In this document: positions 16,793 through 25,477 of the stretch, one piece after another | How the letters are laid out: every line of letters starts with the position of its first letter | Numbering within the stretch: the first letter of the stretch is position 1 | Source of the DNA: JAFECT01 sp035551675 | GTDB taxonomy: Bacteria; Pseudomonadota; Alphaproteobacteria; Caulobacterales; Caulobacteraceae | Assembly (NCBI GenBank): GCA_035551675.1 | Contig: DASZMV010000005.1 | Location: 74,188 to 138,187 of the forward strand | DNA length: 64,000 nt | Reading direction: 5' to 3' | Notes under the pieces: model-generated | Database searches by the model: none | What the model was told of the DNA's origin: nothing | Seen by the model: the letters and a program-made list of their open reading frames with translations, nothing else | Made by a program: the position numbers and the translations under genes

Positions 16793-16854
16793 GGCGCTGA
16801 CGCGCCCTGCGAACACCCCCATGCGACCCGGTCAGGCCCACCGACTACCGCACA

Positions 16855-16892
16855 CACGAAAACGCCGCCCGCAGGGGGAGGCGGGCGGCGTT
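16855..16892 (-). terminator. Rho-independent terminator of the DUF2171 gene
   Basis: A 12-bp perfect stem (16861-16872 with 16881-16892; AACGCCGCCCGC) with an 8-nt loop. On the minus strand it is followed by TTTTCGTGTG. It lies 24 bp past the stop of the 16916-17158 gene. Confidence 0.9.
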
Positions 16893-16915
16893 CCAGTCAG
16901 TGGATGAAACGAATC

Positions 16916-17158
16916 CTAGTGTTTGGATTCCTTGATCCACTGATCCTTGGCCTGATCCTTGGTCATGGTCAGGAAGACCTTGTCGTCGGCGATGCGGTCG
17001 ATCCAGCTGACCGGGACCAGATGGTGGGCAAGGCCGGCGCCGAAGTCGAACTTGGCGAGCTCGATTTCCGAGCCCTTCACATGGTCGACCTTGCCGATGT
17101 GCTTGCCGTCGGACCCGACCACTTCCATGTGTTCGCGAATGCTGGAGGTTTCGATCAT
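16916..17158 (-). CDS. DUF2171 domain protein
   Basis: 80 residues of a PRC-barrel-like DUF2171 domain: IREHMEVVGSDGKHIGKVDHV, then HHLVPVSWIDRIADDKVFL. Proteins of this family are small cytosolic beta-barrels of unknown function, often near stress genes. The ATG at 17158 has AAGGAAG 8 nt upstream and is preferred over one five codons earlier. It is followed by its own terminator. Confidence 0.85.
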   Translation of the reverse strand: MIETSSIREHMEVVGSDGKHIGKVDHVKGSEIELAKFDFGAGLAHHLVPVSWIDRIADDKVFLTMTKDQAKDQWIKESKH

Positions 17159-17289
17159 GGGGCTTCCTTTCACGGGGAACGAAAAACGGCCCGCCGGCGG
17201 GCGGATGCCTCACAACCCTCGCCGTTGGCGTAAGTTCCCAAGCTTTACAGCGCCGCAAGCTTCGCCATGATCAGGCTGGGAGATCGACC

Positions 17290-17886
17290 ATGCTGACGCT
17301 GCACCACGCGCCCAAGACCCGCTCGTTCCGCATCCTGTGGCTGCTGGAGGAGGCAGGCGTCCCCTATGAGATCCAGCGCCACGATATTCGCGCCGAGGGC
17401 GGCGCCGACGAAGCCTACCGCGCCGTGCATCCGCATAAGAAGGTGCCGGCCATCGTCCACGACGGCGTGGCGGTCACCGAATCCTCCGCCATCTGCGCCT
17501 ATGTCGCCGACGCCTTCCCCGAAGCGAAGCTGGGCCCGACGATCGGCGACCCCCTACGCGGCCCGTTCCTGAGCTGGCTCGCCTACAATGCGGGCGTGAT
17601 CGAACCGGCCGCCTTCTCGAAGCTGTTCAAATGGGAGGTCAGCCCCCTTTCCGCCGCCTGGGGCAAGTGGGACGACGTGGAGGCGACGCTGCGGACCGCG
17701 CTGTCGAAGGGCCCCTATATCCTGGGCGAACGGTTCAGCGCCGCGGACGTGCTGATCGCGAGTTCGGTGAAGGTCGCCGGTTTCCAGGCCAAGCTCCTGC
17801 CGCAGGAGCCGCCGTACACCAACTATCTCGCGCGCTGCGAGGCGCGGCCCGCGCACGCGCGCGCTACGGCGAAGGACGAGGCATGA
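17290..17886 (+). CDS. Glutathione S-transferase family protein
   Basis: 198 residues. Residues 1-78 are the thioredoxin-like GST N-domain (LTLHHAPKTRSFRILWLLEEAGVPYE, KKVPAIV, and VTESSAICAYVAD with the conserved cis-Pro and E-S pair). The helical C-domain includes YILGERFSAADVLI. The catalytic residue is probably the Ser in KTRSFRI. It would conjugate or shuttle glutathione adducts; the substrate is unknown. Its stop overlaps the rhomboid ATG by 4 bp (ATGA), so the two are co-translated. Confidence 0.93.
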   Translation: MLTLHHAPKTRSFRILWLLEEAGVPYEIQRHDIRAEGGADEAYRAVHPHKKVPAIVHDGVAVTESSAICAYVADAFPEAKLGPTIGDPLRGPFLSWLAYNAGVIEPAAFSKLFKWEVSPLSAAWGKWDDVEATLRTALSKGPYILGERFSAADVLIASSVKVAGFQAKLLPQEPPYTNYLARCEARPAHARATAKDEA

Positions 17887-18581
17887 CGGAGCAGGGCGAC
17901 AGCCGAGGCGAACCTTTCTTCGGAAGCGCCTTCGCCGCGGCGCCGGCGGCCATCGTGTTGCCGGTCGTGCTTGTCCTTTGTTTCGCGGCCCAGCTCGCCT
18001 ATGGCACGAGCGACGCGCGGCAGAACGCATTGATCGCCTGGGGCGGACTGTCGGGCCAGGCGCTGCACGAGGGCCGGTGGTGGACGCTCTTCACCTCCAT
18101 GTTCCTGCACGGCGGCTGGTTGCACATCAGCATGAACGCGGCGGTGGCGCTGTCGGTATCGACGCCCGTGGCGCTCGCCATGGGCCGCGGCGTCGTAGGC
18201 TTCCTCAAGTTCTGGGTGCTGTTTCTGCTGTGCGGCCTCGCGGGCGGTCTGGCCTATGTCGTGTTCGAGCCGAACAGCGCCCTGCCGGCGATCGGCGCCT
18301 CTGGCGCGATCTCCGGCCTTTGGGGAGCGATGGTGCGCATTCCCTTCACGCCCGGACCGCTCAACGCGCCCTGGTCGCGCAGAGCGCTGGCCATGAGCGT
18401 GCCGTTCCTGCTGGTGAACGTGCTGTTGATGGCCGCGCTGACCCGGTTCCACATCCTGCCCGTCGCGTGGCAGGATCACCTCGGCGGCTTCATCGCGGGT
18501 CAGATCCTGATAAGTTTCTTCGCGGTTCGTCGACCCCGCGCTCCCGTCGTCGGCGGACCCTGGGGAAACGCCGATGGCTGA
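17883..18581 (+). CDS. Rhomboid-family intramembrane serine protease
   Basis: 232 residues with about six hydrophobic segments. The catalytic Ser is in GASGAISGLWG (about residue 142) and the catalytic His is in WQDHLGGFIAGQ (about 203). The loop WWTLFTSMFLHGGWLHISMN is the classical L1/TM2 region. It would cleave single-pass membrane proteins in the inner membrane. The start overlaps the GST stop as ATGA, and its end overlaps the DUF4169 gene by 8 bp, making a three-gene unit. Confidence 0.93.
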   Translation: MTEQGDSRGEPFFGSAFAAAPAAIVLPVVLVLCFAAQLAYGTSDARQNALIAWGGLSGQALHEGRWWTLFTSMFLHGGWLHISMNAAVALSVSTPVALAMGRGVVGFLKFWVLFLLCGLAGGLAYVVFEPNSALPAIGASGAISGLWGAMVRIPFTPGPLNAPWSRRALAMSVPFLLVNVLLMAALTRFHILPVAWQDHLGGFIAGQILISFFAVRRPRAPVVGGPWGNADG

Positions 18582-18753
18582 GATCGTCAACCTGAACAAG
18601 GCGCGCAAGGCGAAGGCCAAGGCCGACCGGTCGACCCAGGCCAAGACCAACCGCGTCGCCTTCGGCCGCACCAAGCCCGAGAAGGACAAGACCGAAGCCG
18701 AACGCAAACGCGCGACGCGCAAGCTCGACGAGCATGAGCGCGAGCGGGAATAG
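18574..18753 (+). CDS. DUF4169 family small basic protein
   Basis: 59 residues, mostly charged and helical: MAEIVNLNKARKAKAKA, then NRVAFGRTKPEKDKTEAER and a KLDEHERERE end. This matches the DUF4169 family (N-L-x-x-A-R-K, then R-F-G-R-T-K), known only as small hypothetical proteins in alphaproteobacteria. It overlaps the rhomboid stop by 8 bp, as is usual for tightly coupled genes. It stops 2 bp before the convergent gene. Function unknown. Confidence 0.82.
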   Translation: MAEIVNLNKARKAKAKADRSTQAKTNRVAFGRTKPEKDKTEAERKRATRKLDEHERERE

Positions 18754-18755
18754 AC

Positions 18756-19154
18756 CTAGCGCTTCGCGCGATCCAACGCCGCGCATCCGCGGTAGGCCTG
18801 TACGTCCTCGACGAAGCGCGTTTCGTCGTAGACGGCGGCATTGGTTCCGCTGACAAAGCCGCCGTACTCGTACCAGACCACTGTCGTGCGGCCGGCGCGC
18901 GCGGCGACGACCAGTCGGTGCTGTGGGAGCGGGTGATTGACGTCAATCACGTCCGTTTCGTTGAACGGTCCGCCGACGTCGGCCATTTCATGAAGGCGAT
19001 CGAAGAGATTTTGGGCGATCGGGGGCGGAAGGTCGCGGAAATGGGTGATCCAGGTCACCGCGCCATGCGGCCTGCAGCCGACATCCGCGGCAGAAGCGAC
19101 GCCTGCAAAAGACAGCACCGCCGTCAGAACGAGAGAGGGCGTAAGGATGTGCAT
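18756..19154 (-). CDS. Secreted protein of unknown function
   Basis: 132 residues with a Sec signal peptide (MHILTPSLVLTAVLSFAGVASAA, cleavage likely after ASA). The mature part has two cysteines (VGCRPHG and YRGCAAL) that may pair, and a central PLPQHRLVVAARAGRTTVVWYE. I recognise no family. It is convergent with DUF4169, 2 bp apart, and is followed on the minus strand by nothing in phase. Confidence 0.7.
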   Translation of the reverse strand: MHILTPSLVLTAVLSFAGVASAADVGCRPHGAVTWITHFRDLPPPIAQNLFDRLHEMADVGGPFNETDVIDVNHPLPQHRLVVAARAGRTTVVWYEYGGFVSGTNAAVYDETRFVEDVQAYRGCAALDRAKR

Positions 19155-19206
19155 GACCGGACCCCTTCGGGACAGCCTAGCTCAGCGGGCGCCGCCAGCA
19201 AAGCGG

Positions 19207-20160
19207 TCACGCCTTCTTGGCGCGGATCAGGAGGATCTGGCCGAGGACCACCAGGCCGACGCCGAACACCGCCTCGATCCCCCAGCGCGCGTGCTCGAAT
19301 ACGGCAGAGACGGCCATGGCGATGGGCGGGGTGATGGCGGAAATGTACGACGCGAATCCGTAACCGCGCCGGCGCGCCAGCCCGAAATACAGCACGAAGC
19401 CGATCACCGAGCCGAACAACGAGAGATAGGCCAGCGACAGCCCGTATCCGAGGCTCGGATCGAAGGTCCAAGCGTCTCCGCGGACGACGGCGCAGACCGC
19501 CAGGAGCGCCGCGCCATAGGCCATCGACCAGGCCGTGCTCGCGCCCACCTCGACGCCCGCGTCATGGGCGCGGTGCGCAAACAGGTTGCCGACGGCGGCC
19601 GCGACCACGCCGGTGAACAACACGGCCAGCCCCACAAGCGCGCGCGTGTCGAGGTGTGCGCGTTGGAGTTCGGCCCAGGACATGACCGCCACGCCGACGA
19701 CCCCCGCCGCCGACGCCGCCCAGGCCGCGACCGGGACCTTCTGAGCGAAGAAGATGCGGAACAGGACGAGGTTGAGGAAGGCGAGGCCGGCGAAGCCCAC
19801 GGCGGCCGCCGCGGATACGATGCGCTCCTCGGCGAAATAGACGCAGGCGTAGTTGATGGTGAAGATGAAGAAGCCCTGCAGCAACACCTCCAGGTGCTGG
19901 CGCGGCGTCAGGCGGATCTGCTTACGCGTCGCCGACAGCCACCCGAACAGGATCAGCGCCGCCGACCCGAAACGGTAGACCAGCGACACCATCGGCGACA
20001 CGATCGGATGCCCACCGGGACCCTCGAGTTGGAAGGTGATCGCAAACCAGGTTGTGCCCCAAATCAGACAACAGGCGACGACGGCGACGAGGTCGGCGCC
20101 GATGGTCGCGGGCGCCTTGGCGGATGTCGCGATCTCGGGTTCGTCGGCGGGAGCGGTCAT
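19207..20160 (-). CDS. EamA/DMT-family transporter
   Basis: 317 residues with about ten hydrophobic segments in two EamA halves. The N-half has LVAVVACCLIWGTTWFAI and a PMVSLVYRFGSAALILF block. The C-half has YLSLFGSVIGFVLYFGLARR. These inner-membrane proteins export small metabolites such as amino acids. A substrate cannot be read from the sequence. It starts 59 bp downstream of the hemolysin III-type gene (20219-20926, also minus strand) and may share its transcript. Confidence 0.9.
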   Translation of the reverse strand: MTAPADEPEIATSAKAPATIGADLVAVVACCLIWGTTWFAITFQLEGPGGHPIVSPMVSLVYRFGSAALILFGWLSATRKQIRLTPRQHLEVLLQGFFIFTINYACVYFAEERIVSAAAAVGFAGLAFLNLVLFRIFFAQKVPVAAWAASAAGVVGVAVMSWAELQRAHLDTRALVGLAVLFTGVVAAAVGNLFAHRAHDAGVEVGASTAWSMAYGAALLAVCAVVRGDAWTFDPSLGYGLSLAYLSLFGSVIGFVLYFGLARRRGYGFASYISAITPPIAMAVSAVFEHARWGIEAVFGVGLVVLGQILLIRAKKA

Positions 20161-20218
20161 GCGCCGCCGATAGCAGAGGTTTGCGCGGCGCGCGTCTCGA
20201 TTCTTGTTGCGACAGGTT

Positions 20219-20926
20219 TCAGCCGGTAACGGCGGACGCGAACATCACCCCGACCAGGACGGCGCTGAAGTGCAGGGCGGCGCCGACGCAGACCATGCCG
20301 TGCCACGCGGCGCGACGGAACGGCAGCCGCCGGATCAGGAACAGGACGCTGCCCGCCGTATAGACCAGGCCGCCGGCCAGCAGCAGCAGAAACGCCGCCA
20401 CCGGCAGGCTGCGGCGCAGCGGCTCGAGCGCGATCACCGCGACCCAGCCGAACAGCACATAGAGCGCGGTCCAGGCGCGTTCGGAGATGCGCGAGAACAA
20501 AAGTTTGCCGACGATGCCCGCCGCCGCGATGGTCCAGACAAGGATGGTCATGCTCCAGGCCCAGGCGCCGTGCAGGCTCTGGGTCGTGAACGGGGTGTAG
20601 GAACCGGCGATCATCAGGAAGATGCCCGCCTCGTCCAGACGTCGAAGAAACGGCCGCGCCGCGCCCTCGTGGCTGAGATTGTAGGCGGTCGAGAAGGCCA
20701 GCATGGCGATCAGCGCCGCGCCATAGACCGCCGCCGCGACCACCAGGCCCGCCTGTCCGTGTGTCGCCGCGAGATAGACCAGCACCGCCGCGCCAAGACC
20801 GAACACCGCCAGGGCCGAGAGGTGCACCCACTTGTCCGCAGCCCGTTCCCAAAGGTTCGGGTAATGCGGAATGACGCGCTCGTCGGTGTCCTGATCCCGA
20901 ATCGTCGCGTGGGTCATGGGTTCCAT
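20219..20926 (-). CDS. Hemolysin III family (PAQR-like) membrane protein
   Basis: 235 residues with seven hydrophobic segments. The family motifs are present: NLWERAADKWVHLSALAVF near the start, an STAYNLSHEG block, and LDEAGIFLMIAGSYTPF. The metal-type His residues are in DKWVHL, SHEG and RAAWHGMVCVGAALHFS. Despite the name, these proteins are related to PAQR/adiponectin receptors and are not proven toxins; some act in membrane lipid balance. The first ATG is at 20926; a second ATG four codons on is also possible. Confidence 0.92.
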   Translation of the reverse strand: MEPMTHATIRDQDTDERVIPHYPNLWERAADKWVHLSALAVFGLGAAVLVYLAATHGQAGLVVAAAVYGAALIAMLAFSTAYNLSHEGAARPFLRRLDEAGIFLMIAGSYTPFTTQSLHGAWAWSMTILVWTIAAAGIVGKLLFSRISERAWTALYVLFGWVAVIALEPLRRSLPVAAFLLLLAGGLVYTAGSVLFLIRRLPFRRAAWHGMVCVGAALHFSAVLVGVMFASAVTG

Positions 20927-21026
20927 TTAAGCATCGCCGGATGAAACTGCGCTTAACACCGCGTCGCGATCCGTTCATCGAGGATTACCCATTCCTAACG
21001 CCTCCCCGCGCGCGGGGTTGCCAGGC

Positions 21027-21371
21027 CTAGGACAAGGCCGCGGTGGCGATGATCTCGACCCTGTAATCTGACGACGCCAGCTTGCTTTCGCCGGTGGCGC
21101 GGGCTGGGGCGTTCTCGCCCCCGATCCAGGCGTCCCAGACCGCGTTCATCGCGTCGTAGTCGGCGATGTCGGCGAGCCAGATGGTGACGAACACGAGTTT
21201 CGACTTGTCGCTGCCCGCTTCCGCCAGCAATTCCTCGATATAGGCGAGGGCCGACCGGGTTTGGGCCGAGACGTCATCCCCCTCGCCGACCTGGCCGGAG
21301 AGATAGACGGTGTCGTTGTGAATGACGGCCTCGCTGTAGCGCGGGCCGGGTTGGATGCGTTTGATGCTCAT
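21027..21371 (-). CDS. RidA family protein
   Basis: 114 residues, the usual size of RidA (YjgF/YER057c/UK114) proteins, which hydrolyse reactive enamine/imine intermediates from PLP enzymes. Visible are IQPGPRYSEAVIHNDTVYLSGQVGEG, SALAYIEELL, FVTIWLADIADYDAMN, and a C-terminal PARATGESKLASSDYRVEI, with the substrate-anchoring Arg in APARATGE. It acts in the cytosol as a trimer. It lies 33 bp after the coq4 gene in the same direction. Confidence 0.94.
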   Translation of the reverse strand: MSIKRIQPGPRYSEAVIHNDTVYLSGQVGEGDDVSAQTRSALAYIEELLAEAGSDKSKLVFVTIWLADIADYDAMNAVWDAWIGGENAPARATGESKLASSDYRVEIIATAALS

Positions 21372-21404
21372 GGAGCTCGTCTTACCGCGACCGCGGCTTT
21401 CGAT

Positions 21405-22250
21405 CTACGCCGGCGCCGTCACGCCCTGGAAGGTCAGGCGCGCGCGGACGTCGTCGGGCACCGCGAGATAGGTCACGGGCGTCGCAATGCCGAGGCGTAC
21501 GCGCGCCGACTCCAGCGGCTCGGCGAACAGCTTCTCGTAGTCGACCGCGGGCAGCCAGCGCGCCTTGCGGCCATGGCGGTACGCTTCCCACGCGGCCTTG
21601 CGCGCGGGGACGGAACGGATGGCCTTGCCGATGCGCAACGCCGACGCGGCGCCGATGAAGCCGAAGCCGAGATTGCCGGTCTGGGCGTAGGAGAACGACA
21701 CCAGACAGGTCTCGCCCATGGCGTCGCGACCATAACCGGTCAGCACGTGCCAGACGTCATGGGTGTCGCGGATGCGGCGCGCGTACCAGGCGTAGACATG
21801 CGGCGCCTCGATGAACGGCGAGATCGCGCGGTTGTCGCGCGCCAGCGCATCCACCGACAGGTTCTCGCGCCTCATGAACTCGCGGTAGGCGGCGCCGACG
21901 GTGCCCGGTTCAAACTGCGCCAGCCACGCGGGATCGCGGAACTTGTCCGCCAGCTCTTCGCGCTTGAACGCGAGGCCGCCGGCCAGACGGGTCAGCTTCA
22001 TATAGCCTTTGGGAGTCGCCATGCCGGTGAGGGCGTTCATGATCTCGAACACCTGGACGGTGTCTTCCTTGTCGGCCACCAGCTTGCGATAGGCGCGCCA
22101 GGCCGCGAGCGGCCGGATGGGCCGGCCCTTGTATTCGCGCTCGGCGTCCTCCGCGGTCGGCGCGGGGCCGTCCGTCGTCGAAACGAGTTCGAGCGTTGGC
22201 CGGGGAAGCGTTGGCCGGGCCTGGGGCATGGACGTAAGGTCGTCGGGCAT
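21405..22250 (-). CDS. Coq4 family protein
   Basis: 281 residues. The Coq4 signature is RDTHDVWHVLTGYGRDAMGE, that is, HDxxHx11E, which binds a divalent metal. Upstream are ALTGMATPKGYMKL and RDPAWLAQFEPGTVGAAYREF. In eukaryotes Coq4 works in the ubiquinone pathway; bacterial homologues probably act in quinone synthesis too. The N-terminal 45 residues are Pro/Thr-rich and poorly conserved, so the true start may be later. It diverges from a small RHH gene over 44 bp. Confidence 0.88.
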   Translation of the reverse strand: MPDDLTSMPQARPTLPRPTLELVSTTDGPAPTAEDAEREYKGRPIRPLAAWRAYRKLVADKEDTVQVFEIMNALTGMATPKGYMKLTRLAGGLAFKREELADKFRDPAWLAQFEPGTVGAAYREFMRRENLSVDALARDNRAISPFIEAPHVYAWYARRIRDTHDVWHVLTGYGRDAMGETCLVSFSYAQTGNLGFGFIGAASALRIGKAIRSVPARKAAWEAYRHGRKARWLPAVDYEKLFAEPLESARVRLGIATPVTYLAVPDDVRARLTFQGVTAPA

Positions 22251-22294
22251 GGGGCGACAGGTTATCGCTGATCAGAACGGGCGCAAGATCACCT

Positions 22295-22534
22295 ATGGTC
22301 AATCTCAGAAAGCGATCTTTGACCCTGACCGGCCATTCCACCTCCCTGGCGCTGGAGCCGGAGTTCTGGTCCGTACTGGAGGCGAAGGCCCAGGCCGAAA
22401 ACCGCAGCCTCGCCGCCCTGGTCGGCGACCTCGACAAATCCCGCGGCCCCCGCCCCCTCGCCTCCGCCTGCCGATTGGCGGCGCTCGCCTGGGCGCAGAG
22501 GCGCTCAGCACTTGGACCGCCTTCTCGTTCATGA
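22295..22534 (+). CDS. Ribbon-helix-helix domain protein
   Basis: 79 residues. The core reads LRKRSLTLTGHSTSLALEPEFWSVLEAKAQAENRSLAALV, a pattern typical of the RHH_4 family of small alphaproteobacterial DNA-binding-like proteins (KRSx4GHxTSxxLExxFW). The beta strand is RSLTLTGHSTSLAL, followed by two helices. Its target is unknown. It precedes the GxxExxY repeat element by 32 bp. Confidence 0.85.
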   Translation: MVNLRKRSLTLTGHSTSLALEPEFWSVLEAKAQAENRSLAALVGDLDKSRGPRPLASACRLAALAWAQRRSALGPPSRS

Positions 22535-22566
22535 TATGTTCTAGACGGCGCTGAAGCGATCGGGGG

Positions 22567-23030
22567 CGGAGACTTGGAACACGAAGGACACCAAGGGCAC
22601 GAAGTCCACGAAGGGCTGAATGCTGAACTCGAGACTTTGGCCACGGTCATCGTGGACGCAGGTCTCAAGGTTCATCGGGCGCTTGGCCCCGGGCTGCTCG
22701 AGTCCGTGTACGAGCATTGCCTCGTCCGTGAGTTGCAGCTCCGAAGCGTTCGGGTCGATCGTCAAGCGCCGGTCCGGATCATCTATGAGGGGATGACGCT
22801 CAAGAAAGGCTTCCGGCTCGATCTTCTGGTGGAAAGCAAGGTGGTCGTGGAAGTTAAGGCGATCGACGCGTTTTCGCGCGTCCATGAAGCTCAGCTAGCA
22901 ACGTACCTGAGGCTATCCGAGCTCCGGCTCGGGTTCCTGATGAATTTCAACGTTTCTCTGTTCAAGCAGGGCCTCAAACGAATCGTACTCTGACTTCGTG
23001 ACCTTCCCTTTCTTCGTGTACTTCGTGTTC
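22567..23030. repeat. Inverted-repeat element F carrying the GxxExxY gene
   Basis: The left arm (about 22567-22612) is built of ACACGAAGG-like 9-bp units. The right arm (22994-23030) is its diverged inverse complement. The first 24 bases of the left arm (22567-22590) recur exactly, inverted, at 59755-59778, the right end of copy E. Between the arms sits only the GxxExxY gene. The TTG start is within the left arm and the right arm begins 1 bp after its stop. Confidence 0.88.
22574..22993 (+). CDS. GxxExxY family protein within repeat arms
   Basis: 139 residues. The start is probably TTG at 22574; the first 13 residues (EHEGHQGHEVHEG) are translated repeat arm. The conserved body has LNAELETLATVIVDAGLKVHRALGPGLLESVYEHCL (the GxxExxY motif is GLLESVY), then GFRLDLLVESKVVVEVKAI with a PD-(D/E)xK-like D-x-x-VEVK pattern. 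AQLATYLRLSELRLGFLMNFN closes it. The family is linked to PDDEXK nuclease folds but has no proven function. The body codons look like the host, and no toxin partner is adjacent. Confidence 0.88.
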   Translation: MEHEGHQGHEVHEGLNAELETLATVIVDAGLKVHRALGPGLLESVYEHCLVRELQLRSVRVDRQAPVRIIYEGMTLKKGFRLDLLVESKVVVEVKAIDAFSRVHEAQLATYLRLSELRLGFLMNFNVSLFKQGLKRIVL

Positions 23031-23164
23031 GTCGTCGCGACGGGATGGACGGCGCAGTCGTCGAGGACTGGTCCCGCTGGGTCCCGAAGCCCAGCACAAA
23101 CGTCGCGGTCTGGCTCCGCTGGTTCCCCAAGCGGCGTGCGGACCATATCTTCCGACTCGCCCCC

Positions 23165-25477
23165 ATGACCGACCTCCCCGCCCCGCCCCGTATCTCCGAC
23201 CTTGCCCGGCCTCAGCCGGCCGGGGGTGGGGCCTATCTGGAGGGGCTGAATGCGGAGCAGCGTGAGGCGGTGCTGGCGATCGAGGGGCCGGTGCTGGTGC
23301 TGGCGGGGGCCGGAACGGGCAAGACCAAGGCCCTGACCACGCGGCTGGCCCATATCCTGGCCACCGGCAAGGCGCGGCCGTGGGAGCTGTTGGCGGTCAC
23401 CTTCACCAACAAGGCCGCGCGCGAAATGCGCGAGCGGATCACCAACCTGATCGGGCCCCAGGCGGAGGGCCTGCGCTGGACCGGCACCTTCCACTCGATC
23501 GCGGCGCAGATCCTGCGCCGTCACGCCGAGCTGGTCGGGCTGAAGTCGAGCTTCACCATTCTGGACGTCGACGACCAGGAGCGGCTGATCAAACAGGTGC
23601 TCGAGGCCGAAAATATCGACGTGAAGCGCTGGACGCCGCGCGCGCTGGCGGGCCTGATCGATCACTGGAAGAACCGCGGCTGGACGCCTGACAAGCTGCC
23701 GCCGTCCGAGCACGACTTCGCCCTGAACCGCGGGCAGAAGCTCTATGCGCTGTACCAAGACCGGCTGCGCATTCTGAACGCCTGCGACTTCGGCGACCTG
23801 CTGCTGCACAATCTGACGATCTTCACCCGGCACGCCGACGTGCTGGCGGAATATCACCGCCGTTTTCTCTACATCCTGGTCGACGAGTACCAGGACACCA
23901 ACGTGGCCCAGTATCTGTGGCTGCGTCTGCTCGCGTCCGAGCGCAAGAACGTCTGCTGCGTGGGCGACGACGACCAGTCGATCTATGGCTGGCGCGGGGC
24001 CGAGGTGGACAACATCCTGCGCTTCGAACGCGACTTCCCCGGCGCCAAGGTGATCCGGCTCGAGCGCAACTACCGTTCGACCAAGCACATTCTCGCGGCC
24101 GCGTCGGGCCTGATCAGCGCCAACAAGGGGCGTCTGGGCAAGACCCTGTGGACCGAGGGCGAGACCGGCGAGAAGGTGCGCGTGCGCGGCGTCTGGGACG
24201 GCGAGGCCGAGGCGCGCCTGATCGGCGACGAGATCGAAGACCTGCGCCGCAAGGGCCGCAAATACAAGGACGTGGCGGTGCTGGTGCGCGCCTCGTTCCA
24301 GATGCGCGCCTTTGAAGAGCGTTTCGTGCTGCTGCAGATTCCGTACACCGTCGTCGGCGGCCCGCGGTTCTTCGAGCGCGCCGAAATCCGCGACGCCCAC
24401 GCCTACCTGCGCCTGATCCAGTCCCAGGACGACGATCTCGCCTTCGAACGCGTCGTCAACATGCCCAAGCGCGGCATCGGCGACGCATCGGTGCAGAAAA
24501 TCCTGGCGCACGCGCGCCGCTCGGGCGTCTCGGCGATGACGGCGTCGCGCGAGCTGATCGGCGCGGACGAACTGCCGGCGCGCACGCGCACCGCCTTGTC
24601 GAACTTCATCCGCGACGTGGACCGCTGGTCGACGCTTTCGCAGTCGGTGCGCCATTTCGAGCTGACCGAGACGGTGATGGAGGAGAGCGGCTACACCGAC
24701 TTCTGGCGAAGCGATCGCGCTACTGGACAAACCCGCCTCGACAACCTGAAGGAACTGGTCCAGTCGATGCAGGCCTTCGACACGCTGCAGGCCTATCTGG
24801 AGCACGTGTCGCTGGTGCTCGATCTCGACCGCGGCGCCGGCGAAGACGCGGTGCAGATCATGACCCTGCACTCGGCCAAAGGGCTGGAGTTCCCCGTCGT
24901 CTACCTGCCCGGCTGGGAGGAAGGCGTCTTTCCCTCGCAGCGCTCCATCGACGAGAAGGGCGAGAAGGGCCTCGAGGAAGAGCGCCGGCTCGCCTATGTC
25001 GGCATAACCCGCGCGCGCGAGGAGGCGCGAGTGTCCTTCGCCGCCAATCGCTTGGTGTACGGACGCTGGACCACGCAGCTGCCGTCGCGCTTTGTCGACG
25101 AACTGCCGCTCGACTCCGTCGAAGCCGCGAGCGAGACCGGCTACTACGGCGGCGGCCCCGGCATGCAGCAGGCGGCGAGCCGCTGGGACGAGGCGCCGGC
25201 CTTCAAGTCGGGTTACGATTCACCCGGATGGCGCCGCGCGCAGGAGCGTGGATCCTTGGGCGGCGGCGGGTCGCGTCAGCCGGTGATCGACGGCCAGGCG
25301 AAACTGATCGCGGTGTCGGAGCCGTCCGCCGGCGCCGGCTGGGCGCGCGGCGAGCGCGTGTTTCACCAGAAGTTCGGCTATGGAAAGATCAGCGCCATCG
25401 AGGGCAACAAGCTGACCGTCGTCTTCGACAAGGCCGGCGAGAAGAAGGTGATCGACAGCTTCATCGAAAAGGGCTGA
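23165..25477 (+). CDS. UvrD/PcrA-type superfamily I DNA helicase
   Basis: 770 residues. It unwinds 3'-to-5' in repair and at replication-transcription conflicts. Helicase motifs, in order: LNAEQREAVLAIEGPVLVLAG (Q motif), AGTGKTKAL (I), FTNKAAREMRERI (Ia), LVDEYQDTN (II), VGDDDQSIYGWRGA (III), LERNYRST (IV), IMTLHSAKGLEFPVVYLPGWEEGVFP (V) and EERRLAYVGITRA (VI). The C-tail has a Tudor-like VFHQKFGYGKISAIEGNKLTV segment, as in PcrA. The ATG at 23165 is preferred, because the upstream 40 codons are out of repeat DNA and unconserved. Confidence 0.95.
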   Translation: MTDLPAPPRISDLARPQPAGGGAYLEGLNAEQREAVLAIEGPVLVLAGAGTGKTKALTTRLAHILATGKARPWELLAVTFTNKAAREMRERITNLIGPQAEGLRWTGTFHSIAAQILRRHAELVGLKSSFTILDVDDQERLIKQVLEAENIDVKRWTPRALAGLIDHWKNRGWTPDKLPPSEHDFALNRGQKLYALYQDRLRILNACDFGDLLLHNLTIFTRHADVLAEYHRRFLYILVDEYQDTNVAQYLWLRLLASERKNVCCVGDDDQSIYGWRGAEVDNILRFERDFPGAKVIRLERNYRSTKHILAAASGLISANKGRLGKTLWTEGETGEKVRVRGVWDGEAEARLIGDEIEDLRRKGRKYKDVAVLVRASFQMRAFEERFVLLQIPYTVVGGPRFFERAEIRDAHAYLRLIQSQDDDLAFERVVNMPKRGIGDASVQKILAHARRSGVSAMTASRELIGADELPARTRTALSNFIRDVDRWSTLSQSVRHFELTETVMEESGYTDFWRSDRATGQTRLDNLKELVQSMQAFDTLQAYLEHVSLVLDLDRGAGEDAVQIMTLHSAKGLEFPVVYLPGWEEGVFPSQRSIDEKGEKGLEEERRLAYVGITRAREEARVSFAANRLVYGRWTTQLPSRFVDELPLDSVEAASETGYYGGGPGMQQAASRWDEAPAFKSGYDSPGWRRAQERGSLGGGGSRQPVIDGQAKLIAVSEPSAGAGWARGERVFHQKFGYGKISAIEGNKLTVVFDKAGEKKVIDSFIEKG

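Noticed and set aside
21004..21017. The palindrome CCCCGCGCGCGGGG as a terminator
   Set aside because: No U tract follows on either strand. It may be only GC-rich sequence.
22913..24871. A 652-codon open frame on the minus strand opposite the UvrD helicase
   Set aside because: It is the mirror of a strongly conserved helicase in GC-rich DNA. Its composition is Arg/Gly/Leu-rich and no domain is visible.
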